DNA from: Streptomyces erythrochromogenes
GTDB lineage: Bacteria > Actinomycetota > Actinomycetes > Streptomycetales > Streptomycetaceae
Assembly (NCBI RefSeq): GCF_036170895.1
Contig: NZ_CP108036.1
Span: forward strand, 1,922,001-1,986,000
Direction of reading: 5' to 3'
DNA: 64,000 nucleotides
The position numbers were made by a program, and so were the translations under genes. The notes beneath the pieces are model-generated. The model searched no databases. It saw only the letters and a list, made by a program, of their open reading frames with translations, and was not told the origin of the DNA. Shown here one piece after another: positions 1 through 6,510 of this stretch. Positions within the stretch are counted from its first letter, which is position 1; each line of letters starts with the position of its first letter.

Positions 1-1989
1 CGCCAGGGCGTGGTGGCCCCTGGCTCGCAGGTACGCCAGTCCGTGCACGCCTCCCGCGTGCTCCGCGGGCGCGGGCCGGGTCAGGACGGTCTCCGCCTCC
101 TCCAGCCGGCCCATCGCGGTGTACGCCCGCGCCAGGGTGCCCGCCAGTGCGCCGAGCAGCACGCTGGTGCCCCGGGCGGGCGCCGCCCGCAGGGCCCCCT
201 CGGCGGTTTCCGCGGCGCCCGTCAGGTCGCCCAGGCGCAGCCGGGCCTCGGCGGTGAGTCCCGCGAACACGGCCAGCCAGCCGGTGGCTCCGCGCCGGGC
301 CGCCTGGTGGGCGAACTCCTCGCACCAGGGCAGTGCCCGGGCAGCGCCGTCCAGGTGGAGCAGGGTGCGCAGGGCCTGGGCCACCGGTTCCACGGTGCCC
401 TCGGCGAGGGTGGCGCCCCGTAGGAACAGCTCGGCCGAGCGGGCTGCGGCGCCCTCCTCCGCCTCGACGGGGAGCGCCCACAGGGCCGCCGGGTGGACGG
501 TGGTCCCGGTGGTCCCGGTGGTCCGGACGGCCGGGTGCGAACCGGGCTCCGCAGGGGGACGCCGGCGGCCCGCGGCCCACCGGGGGAACGCCGACAGGCC
601 GTCCAGAGGGTCGCCTCCGGGGGCGGCGCCGCGCCGTGCACCGTCGGCCGCCAGGCGTTCCAGTACGTCGGCGGACTCGTCGACGCGGCCCTGCGCGGCC
701 AGTGCCCTGGCCAGGGGGGCGAGGGCGCGCGGACCGAGCTGCCCGGCGGTCGCGGCGGCCAGGGGGGCCGCGAGGCGGTGTTCGGCGGCGGCCGGGTCGG
801 TGCGGCCCAGCACGACGCCGAGCCGGATGTCCACCTCGGCGCGGGAGGTGGCGTCCGGGCATGCCTCGTGGGCGAGCCCCAGCAGTGCCGCGGCCCGGTC
901 GGTGTCCCCCTCGGCCGCGTGCCGGTCCGCGGCGGAGCGCAGGACGGGCAGGGACCACTCCGGGCGCGTGTCGCGTGCGGCGAGGAGCTGTCCGGCGACC
1001 TCGGTGTCGGCAGCGCCCGCCGCGTGCGCCAGCCGGGCGGCCTCCGCGTGCAGGGCCGACCGGGCGGCGGGGTCCATCCCGTCCAGCACGGCGGCCCGGG
1101 CGGCCGGGTGGCGCAGCCCCTGGCGCCCTGCGGGGGCGAGCAGTCCGGCGTCCTCCAGGGCCGTGAGGGCGCGGGCGGCGGTGGTCTCGGCGGTGCCGCT
1201 GAGCCGTGCGAGGTGCGCGGGCGTGGCCAGGCCGTCCAGTACGGCGATCGCACCGGCCAGTTCGGGGGTGGCGGGGCCGCAGCGGTGCAGGCAGGCGAGG
1301 ACGGCCTGGGCGTAGGCGTCGCCGGGCCGGCCCTGCGGGTCCTGGAGCAGGGCCCGCAGCAGCAGCGGGTTGCCGCCGCTGGCCTCGTGGAGCTGGGCGG
1401 CCTGCGCCTCGGTGCGGCCGGGCAGCAGGGCGTGGACGGCGTCGGGGGTGAGCCGCCGCAGGCGCAGGCGGACGAAGTGGGGAAGGCGCAGGAGTTCGGT
1501 GCGCAGCAGCGGGTCGTGGTGTTCGTGCGGGGACGCCGCCAGGACCAGCAGGACGGGGGCGCGGCGGGTCGCGTGCGCGAGGTGGAGCAGGTGGCGGCCG
1601 GAGGGCTCGTCGACGTGGTGCAGGTCGTCCACGCAGATCACCACGGGTGCGGTGGTGCTCAGTTCGCGGACGGCGACGGCCAGGTCCCGCAGGGCCAGGG
1701 GGTCTTCGGCCTCGTCCGGCGACGACGGCACGGGCAGCGCGCCGGGCGGGGCGTCGGCGGCCAGCCGGCGCAGGACGCCGAGGGCGCGGCCGCGTTCGGC
1801 GGCGCTGCCGCCGGCCCGCAGCACGAGGGCGCCGAGGTTCTCGGCGTGCGCGGCGGCCGTTTCGAGGAATTCGCTCTTTCCGCAGCCGACGGCCCCTTCC
1901 ACGAGGAGCAATCCGGCATTTCCTTCGGCGCAGCCGTCGAGCAGCGCTTCCAATAAGGACAGTTCCTCGGCACGGCGGAACGGCAGCAT
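1..1989 (-). CDS. LAL-type (large ATP-binding LuxR-like) regulator, 3' end outside window
   Basis: The minus-strand reading frame is open from an ATG at 1989 to the window edge (663 codons) with no stop; the C-terminus is missing. Residues 1-50 resemble the start of LAL/MalT-type regulators: an MLPFRRAEELSLLEALL opening is followed by a Walker A loop (GAVGCGKS, about residues 34-41). Farther on lie a Walker B-like VVICVDDLHH stretch and an HEASGGNPLLLRALL segment typical of AAA/NACHT-like regulator ATPases. The second half is Ala/Leu-rich helical repeat sequence of TPR type. The LuxR DNA-binding domain expected at the C-terminus would lie outside the window, so the class is inferred. Codon 12 is TTA (1956-1954), rare in Streptomyces and read by the bldA tRNA, so translation is probably developmentally gated. 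It is likely the pathway activator of the adjacent cluster. A C/T interruption around 421 remains in frame. Confidence 0.8.
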   Translation of the reverse strand, partial: MLPFRRAEELSLLEALLDGCAEGNAGLLLVEGAVGCGKSEFLETAAAHAENLGALVLRAGGSAAERGRALGVLRRLAADAPPGALPVPSSPDEAEDPLALRDLAVAVRELSTTAPVVICVDDLHHVDEPSGRHLLHLAHATRRAPVLLVLAASPHEHHDPLLRTELLRLPHFVRLRLRRLTPDAVHALLPGRTEAQAAQLHEASGGNPLLLRALLQDPQGRPGDAYAQAVLACLHRCGPATPELAGAIAVLDGLATPAHLARLSGTAETTAARALTALEDAGLLAPAGRQGLRHPAARAAVLDGMDPAARSALHAEAARLAHAAGAADTEVAGQLLAARDTRPEWSLPVLRSAADRHAAEGDTDRAAALLGLAHEACPDATSRAEVDIRLGVVLGRTDPAAAEHRLAAPLAAATAGQLGPRALAPLARALAAQGRVDESADVLERLAADGARRGAAPGGDPLDGLSAFPRWAAGRRRPPAEPGSHPAVRTTGTTGTTVHPAALWALPVEAEEGAAARSAELFLRGATLAEGTVEPVAQALRTLLHLDGAARALPWCEEFAHQAARRGATGWLAVFAGLTAEARLRLGDLTGAAETAEGALRAAPARGTSVLLGALAGTLARAYTAMGRLEEAETVLTRPAPAEHAGGVHGLAYLRARGHHALA

Positions 1990-2134
1990 GAAAATCCCCC
2001 AGGGCCCCCGCCCCGGATATTCGAAATGGGAACTCAAATACCGAACGGGGATGTTCGAGCGTGGCGCGAGCAAGAATTCGCGATCAGTCTAGGGGCCGGA
2101 TCCGTACCCGGTGGTGTCCGGAAGTTGCCTGGCA

Positions 2135-3016
2135 TCAATCCCCGCGTCCGGGGGCCGGGAAGATCCGGCGGGGGATATTCCGCGGGTGGCCGGGCCGCTG
2201 CCACTCGCGCGGGTAGCCGACGGAGACCTCCTCGAAGCGGACGCCGTCGTACCAGGTGGTGCGCGGGATGTGCAGGTGGCCGTAGACGACGGCGGCGGCC
2301 CGGAAGCGGACGTGCCAGTCGGCGGTGAGCTCGGTGCCGCACCACTGGGCGAACTCGGGGTGGCGCAGTACGTCCGTGGGGGCGCGGACCAGCGGGAAGT
2401 GGTTGACGAGGACCGTGCGCAGGTCGGGGCCGCACGCGGCCAGCCGCGCTTCGGTGGCGGCGACCCGGGCCCGGCACCAGGCCTCGCGGGAGGCGTAGGG
2501 GTCGGGGTGCAGCATGAACTCGTCGGAGCACACCACCCCGGCCTCGTAGGCCTGTTCCAGGGCCTGTTCCCTGGTGGCGGCGGTGCGCGTGCGGAAGCTG
2601 TAGTCGTACAGCAGGAAGAGCGGGGCCACGACGAGCGGGCCGCCGGGCCCGGACCAGACGGGGTAGGGGTCCTCCGGTGTGTGCACGCCGAAGGACCGGC
2701 AGATCTCGACGAGCCGCCGGTAGCGCGCCTCGCCGCGCAGGGGCTCGGGGTCGTCCCGGACGGTCCACAGTTCGTGGTTGCCGGGCGCCCACACCACGGT
2801 GGCGTAGCGCCGGGTGAGGAGGTCGAGCACCCACCGGAGATCGTCGAGTGACTCGCTCACGTCGCCGGCCACGATGAGCCAGTCGGCGGGACTGTCGGGA
2901 TAGAGGTCCTCGACGATCCGGCGGTTCTCCGGGAATCCGACATGGAGGTCGCTGATACCCATGAGGTTTCCGTGCGGCATTCCGTGAGTGTGGACGGTCG
3001 GTGATCGCGTGAACAC
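2135..3016 (-). CDS. calcineurin-like metallophosphoesterase
   Basis: This 293-residue protein has the complete metallophosphoesterase signature in order: a DLH metal motif (SDLHVGF), GDVSE, GNHE, a conserved NHFP and a C-terminal GHLH. Together these give a di-metal phosphohydrolase, soluble and without a signal peptide. The substrate cannot be read from sequence. It lies divergent to an EntD-type phosphopantetheinyl transferase; this pairing is common in Streptomyces and suggests a role linked to carrier-protein phosphopantetheine, for example a phosphodiesterase acting on it, but that is inference. The start is uncertain. A GTG at 3016 gives the longest frame; ATGs at about residues 13 and 19 sit just before the first motif and are also possible. 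None has a strong ribosome binding site. Confidence 0.85.
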   Translation of the reverse strand: MFTRSPTVHTHGMPHGNLMGISDLHVGFPENRRIVEDLYPDSPADWLIVAGDVSESLDDLRWVLDLLTRRYATVVWAPGNHELWTVRDDPEPLRGEARYRRLVEICRSFGVHTPEDPYPVWSGPGGPLVVAPLFLLYDYSFRTRTAATREQALEQAYEAGVVCSDEFMLHPDPYASREAWCRARVAATEARLAACGPDLRTVLVNHFPLVRAPTDVLRHPEFAQWCGTELTADWHVRFRAAAVVYGHLHIPRTTWYDGVRFEEVSVGYPREWQRPGHPRNIPRRIFPAPGRGD

Positions 3017-3065
3017 CCCTTAACGGCCCCTCAATTGGCGGCGGCGGGCGCCTCTTCGGGCCCCA

Positions 3066-3157
3066 TGGCAGGGGGATGGCAATGCCGGTGCGGCCGACTG
3101 CCAGCGGACCGGCAGGCGTCGGGCCGGCGGACCGGCGGGATGGCAGCGGCCTGGCAG
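3066..3157. promoter_or_regulatory. TGGCA-type direct repeats in the divergent promoter region
   Basis: The intergenic region between the metallophosphoesterase and the EntD-type PPTase has TGGCA at 3066-3070 and 3077-3081 and TGGCAG at 3141-3146 and 3152-3157. Each pair is spaced exactly 11 bases, one helical turn; there is also a TGCCA at 3099 and a CGGCAG at 3110. Pairs of short direct repeats 11 bases apart are the usual layout of SARP-family activator sites. No SARP gene is in the window, so the binding protein is unknown. Confidence 0.4.
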
Positions 3158-3274
3158 AGAACCGGGCCGCACCCCGGTCCATCGGGTTGACCTGCGCCTT
3201 CGACCCTGGGCCGGCCGGCGCGGCGGCGGGAACGTGGGAGCTGTCCGACCGGAACAGCGACCCGAGGGAACGCC

Positions 3275-4003
3275 GTGCTCACAAAGCTCCTGCCCGCGAA
3301 CGTCGCGACCGCCGAAGCCACCACCGACCCCGCCGACGTCTTCCTCTACCCCGAGGAGGAGTACCTCGTCCGCAACGCCGTACCCAAGCGGCGTCTGGAG
3401 TTCGGCACCGTCAGGTGGTGCGCCCGCCGTGCCATGGGAGAGCTGGGGCTGCCCCCGGCCCCCGTGGTGCCGGGCCGGCGCGGTGTCCCGCAGTGGGCGC
3501 CCTCGGTCGTCGGGTCCATGACCCACTGCGCCGGCTTCCGGGGCGCGGCGCTGGCCCGCTCCGCCGAGTTCGCCTCGGTCGGGGTGGACGCGGAGCCCAA
3601 CGCCCCCATGCCGGAAGGGGTCCTCGACTCGATCGCGCTGCCCCGGGAGCTCGATCTGATCGCCGGACTGGAGCGGACGGAGCCCGGTGTGGCGTGGGAC
3701 CGGCTGCTCTTCAGCATCAAGGAGGCCGTCTACAAGACCTGGTTCCCGCTGACGGGCCAGGAACTCGACTTCACGGACGCACTGGTGGGCGTGGACCCGG
3801 TGCGCGAGACCTTCCACGCCCGGCTGCTGCCGGACCCCGAGACCCTCTCCCCGGCCGGGCCGACCGCCTTCGACGGTCGCTGGTCGGCGGAGCGGGGCGT
3901 ACTGCTGAGCGCGATAGCGGTGCCGGCCGGCAGGCCGGCCGCCGTCGGCGCTCCGGTACGCAGAAGCGCTCCCCGCATCTGCCGTGCGGGGAGCGCTTCG
4001 TGA
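3275..4003 (+). CDS. 4'-phosphopantetheinyl transferase, EntD-type
   Basis: This 242-residue protein transfers the phosphopantetheine arm of CoA to a conserved Ser of carrier proteins. It has the EntD/NpT-type pattern: GSMTHCAGFRGAA (about 80-92), the Mg-binding VGVDAEP (D105, E107) and FSIKEAVYK (E150, K154). The GTG start at 3275 has a GAGGGA ribosome binding site six bases upstream. It is one of two PPTases in the cluster; the other at 5420-6277 is of the Sfp subfamily, so one may be a housekeeping enzyme and the other pathway-specific. The last 14 codons encode an Arg/Ala/Ser-rich tail (ending RAGSAS) that is DNA-wise a perfect hairpin, so the reading frame runs through the terminator. 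The natural end of the folded protein is probably somewhat upstream of this tail. Confidence 0.93.
   Translation: MLTKLLPANVATAEATTDPADVFLYPEEEYLVRNAVPKRRLEFGTVRWCARRAMGELGLPPAPVVPGRRGVPQWAPSVVGSMTHCAGFRGAALARSAEFASVGVDAEPNAPMPEGVLDSIALPRELDLIAGLERTEPGVAWDRLLFSIKEAVYKTWFPLTGQELDFTDALVGVDPVRETFHARLLPDPETLSPAGPTAFDGRWSAERGVLLSAIAVPAGRPAAVGAPVRRSAPRICRAGSAS
3963..3999 (+). terminator. 15-bp perfect hairpin inside the 3' end of the PPTase gene
   Basis: The left arm is 3963-3977, the loop 3978-3984 and the right arm 3985-3999, complementary over all 15 bases. The stop codon TGA follows one base later (4001-4003). There is no long U-tract. The position makes it a probable terminator for the PPTase transcript, and it may also serve the convergent small exported peptide gene that ends at 4025. 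Confidence 0.75.
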
Positions 4004-4024
4004 ACCGCCGGACGTGGTGTCAGA

Positions 4025-4222
4025 TCACGTCCACTGGTCGTCCTCGGGCTTGGCCCCGACGTCGGTTCCGGTGTCGGAGTCGGTCAGCGGGGCGGTGACG
4101 GCCGACTCGGCGGACGCTCCGGACACGACCGGTCCCGTCATGACCTGAACCCCCGCCGCCAATACCACACTCGCCACCGCAGTCAAGCTAATCGAGAAGA
4201 CCTTAACGGAAACTGTTCTCAC
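4025..4222 (-). CDS. small exported peptide of unknown function
   Basis: This 65-residue protein starts at a GTG at 4222 with a GGGGGAAG ribosome binding site. It has a short basic N-terminus (MRTVSVK), a hydrophobic stretch (about 8-27) and a SGASAE signal-peptidase-like site near residues 35-39. That leaves an acidic mature segment of about 26 residues ending PEDDQWT. I do not recognise the family. It is transcribed divergently from a HTH regulator 169 bases away. A small exported peptide beside a dedicated regulator recalls peptide-signal modules, but it could also be a cell-surface or accessory peptide of the biosynthetic cluster. There are no Cys residues, and no lanthipeptide-type core or leader is seen. 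Confidence 0.7.
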   Translation of the reverse strand: MRTVSVKVFSISLTAVASVVLAAGVQVMTGPVVSGASAESAVTAPLTDSDTGTDVGAKPEDDQWT

Positions 4223-4346
4223 GACTTCCCCCAGTCGAAGATCGAGATCTACTCATCCGTACCGCTCGCCACTTCCGGCTCTGCGGCTCGGTTGATGGGA
4301 ACAGAGTGCTCGCTCTCGATCAATCCCGCCAAGGGCGGTACGTTGG

Positions 4347-4358
4347 CGTAAAGTTACG
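4347..4358. promoter_or_regulatory. palindrome CGTAA-AG-TTACG in the divergent promoter
   Basis: The 169-base divergent region between the exported peptide and the HTH regulator holds a perfect inverted repeat with 5-base arms and a 2-base centre, 34 bases before the regulator start. This A+T-containing palindrome stands out in GC-rich surroundings. It is a candidate operator, possibly for the adjacent regulator itself. No footprint-level support is visible. Confidence 0.35.
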
Positions 4359-4391
4359 TGGCAGCAAATACATCAATCAGCGGGGGCTGAC

Positions 4392-5423
4392 ATGTTTGCA
4401 GGGGAGGGCTCGGATTCAGGGTTCGCCGAGCTGGACGACGTCAGTGCCGCGGCATACGGCCTGGCCGTCGAGTACGGCCGCTTCGAGCGGGAACGGATCG
4501 CCGAACAGCTGTCGCTGACGCCCGAGGAGATCGCCCGGGTGGAACAGGTGCTGAGCGGGGTCCGCCTGTTACAGGCGATGCCGGGCAACCCCTCCGAGCT
4601 GACCCCCGTGACGCCCGACGTCGCGGCCGCGTCCCTGGTCGCGCCCGCCGAACGGCACATACGCGACCTCCAGCAGGCGGTCACGGACGTCCGGGCCAAG
4701 CTGCTGTCCCTGACGCCCCTGTACTTCGAGGGCCGGCGGGTGCGCAACCGGCTGGAGGCCTTCGACGTCATCACCGACGTCTCCCGCATCCAGTCGATGC
4801 TCAACCACCTCACCCAGAGCTGCCAGAGCGAGATGCTCACCGTCCAGCCCGGCGGGGCCCGCCCCGCGTACGCGCTGGCGCAGGCCCGGGAGTCCGCGCT
4901 GACGACCCTCTCGCGCGGGGTGCGGATCCGCACCATCTACCAGCACACCGCCCGCAACGACCTGCCGACCCGCAGCTACGTGCGCGAGGTCAGCGAACAG
5001 GGCGCGGAGATCCGTACCGCCGACGAAGTCATCGACCGGCTGATCATCTACGACCGGGAGGTGGCCTTCCTGCCGGAACGGTCCGCCGGCGACCGCACGC
5101 CCGGTGCGGCGATCGTGCGCGAGCCCACCCTGGTGGCGTTCCTGTGCTCGGTCTTCGAGTACCTGTGGGACGGGGCGAGCCCCTATGTGGTGGATTCCCA
5201 ACGGTCCCCCGCCTCCTCCGACGAGCTCAAGTGGTCGATCATCCGGTTGATGACCAAGGGCTACAAGGACGAGATGGTCGCCCGGCGGCTCGGCATGTCC
5301 GTGCGCACCTGCCGCCGCCACATCGCCGAGATCACCGAGGAGCTGGAGGCCACCAGCCGCTTCCAGGCCGGCTACAACGCAGCCCGGCAGGAGATGCTGG
5401 CCGGGGGGTCGGTGCCCTCCTAG
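4392..5423 (+). CDS. LuxR/TrmB-like helix-turn-helix regulator with TTA codon
   Basis: This is a 343-residue cytoplasmic regulator. The N-terminal ~95 residues form a TrmB-like winged-helix and coiled segment (YGLAVEYGRFERERIAEQL...). The middle resembles the TrmB C-terminal/PLD-like sensor domain, with conserved stretches around SRGVRIRTIYQHTARND and YVREVSEQGAEIRT. The C-terminus (about 275-335) is a LuxR-type HTH: IIRLMTKGYKDEMVARRLGMSVRTCRRHI. Codon 60 is TTA (4569-4571), which predicts bldA dependence. The gene is divergent to the exported peptide and convergent with the Sfp PPTase operon, with which its stop overlaps. It is a likely cluster-situated regulator; the effector it senses is unknown. 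Confidence 0.85.
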   Translation: MFAGEGSDSGFAELDDVSAAAYGLAVEYGRFERERIAEQLSLTPEEIARVEQVLSGVRLLQAMPGNPSELTPVTPDVAAASLVAPAERHIRDLQQAVTDVRAKLLSLTPLYFEGRRVRNRLEAFDVITDVSRIQSMLNHLTQSCQSEMLTVQPGGARPAYALAQARESALTTLSRGVRIRTIYQHTARNDLPTRSYVREVSEQGAEIRTADEVIDRLIIYDREVAFLPERSAGDRTPGAAIVREPTLVAFLCSVFEYLWDGASPYVVDSQRSPASSDELKWSIIRLMTKGYKDEMVARRLGMSVRTCRRHIAEITEELEATSRFQAGYNAARQEMLAGGSVPS

Positions 5424-6277
5424 GCCCTGTCCGGGACCTCGTCGAGCGCCTCGGTGATGGCGTCCACGCAGTCCTGGTCGAGCATCGTCGTCACGTGGGC
5501 GTCCTGGAGCCGGCCGAAGCCCGCGTCGTACACCGCCGCACTGACCACGTAGCCGTCGGCGACCGGGAACGTACGGAAGATCCACTCGTCCCCGGTCCCC
5601 GGAGTGCCGTCGGGCCGCTGGACCCGCACGGCGCGGCCGTCGGGACCGAAGCCGAACTCGGTGAAACGGAACTGCATGCCCTGGCCGATCGCCTTGCTGT
5701 AGGCCTCCTTGAGCGTCCACAGGCGTACGAGGGCGTCGTTGCGCTGCGGTTCCGGCATCCCCGACAGCAGCACCGACTCGTACGGGGTGCAGATGTGCCG
5801 GCCGAGGCCGCTGCCGTGCATCTCGCGGTCGGCGCGCTCCGCGTCGACACCGATCAGCCCACAGGTCGTCAGGCCCACGAGCAGCAGGTCGTCGGTGTGG
5901 CTGAGGCTGATGTCGATCTGGTCGCAGCCGCGCAGGTACGGGCGCCCGGTCGGCCCGTAGGCCAGTTCCAGGTCGGCGGGATCGCTGTCGAGCACCGCAC
6001 CCGCCGCGTACTTGAGGAGCATCCGGGAGGCGATGTAGCGGCCCCGCACGTCGGCGTGCGTCAGGTCCAGGTAACGCGTCCAGTCGCGGCCGAGCAGCTC
6101 GCGCAGCCCGTCGCCGGGGGGCACGACCGGCTCCAGGTCCCTCAGCCACGCGTAGACCAGGGCGGTCCCGTGGGTGGCCAGGTCGTCCCGGACCCGGTCC
6201 CACGAGTCGCCGCCCGGTACCACGGCGACGGGCTCACCGAGCGGCGGGCCGAGCGAGGGGCTGCCCGGGGCGGTCAT
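5420..6277 (-). CDS. 4'-phosphopantetheinyl transferase, Sfp-type
   Basis: This 285-residue protein shows the Sfp-type motifs: ISLSHTDDLLLVGL (about 123-136), GVDAERADREM with Mg ligands D145 and E147, and RLWTLKEAYSKAIGQGM (185-201) with the catalytic E/K pair. It activates apo-carrier proteins; the two ACPs and the PKS ACP upstream are the obvious substrates. It is the last gene of the eight-gene minus-strand operon. Its ATG (6277-6275) overlaps the stop of the ACP gene (ATGA). Its stop is antisense to, and overlaps, the stop of the HTH regulator within a CCTAGG palindrome. Confidence 0.93.
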   Translation of the reverse strand: MTAPGSPSLGPPLGEPVAVVPGGDSWDRVRDDLATHGTALVYAWLRDLEPVVPPGDGLRELLGRDWTRYLDLTHADVRGRYIASRMLLKYAAGAVLDSDPADLELAYGPTGRPYLRGCDQIDISLSHTDDLLLVGLTTCGLIGVDAERADREMHGSGLGRHICTPYESVLLSGMPEPQRNDALVRLWTLKEAYSKAIGQGMQFRFTEFGFGPDGRAVRVQRPDGTPGTGDEWIFRTFPVADGYVVSAAVYDAGFGRLQDAHVTTMLDQDCVDAITEALDEVPDRA

Positions 6278-6510
6278 CCGTACTCCTTCACGAGTGTGTG
6301 GACCTCCCGGAGGCTGCGCGCCTCCAGCAGGCGGTGTACCGGTACCCGGTGGCCGGACTCCTCCAGGAGCGCCACCAGTCGGAGCAGGTTCAGCGAATCC
6401 CAGCCCGGCAGTTCGCCCAGAGCCGTGTCCGCGCCTTCGGGGACGGCGATGTCCAGGCCGAGGTCGCCGCGGACCGTCCGCAGGAACACGTCGAGGCTAT
6501 CGAGGCCCAT
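6274..6510 (-). CDS. acyl carrier protein, FkbH partner
   Basis: This 78-residue ACP starts at the ATG at 6510 and overlaps the end of the FkbH-like gene by 14 bases. The phosphopantetheine attachment motif is GWDSLNLLRL with Ser39. A longer upstream frame exists but lies inside the FkbH-like gene in another frame and was rejected. Tandem FkbH plus stand-alone ACP is the standard pair that makes glyceryl-S-ACP from 1,3-bisphosphoglycerate in tetronate and methoxymalonyl pathways. Translational coupling to FkbH and to the Sfp PPTase supports that partnership. Confidence 0.9.
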   Translation of the reverse strand: MGLDSLDVFLRTVRGDLGLDIAVPEGADTALGELPGWDSLNLLRLVALLEESGHRVPVHRLLEARSLREVHTLVKEYG

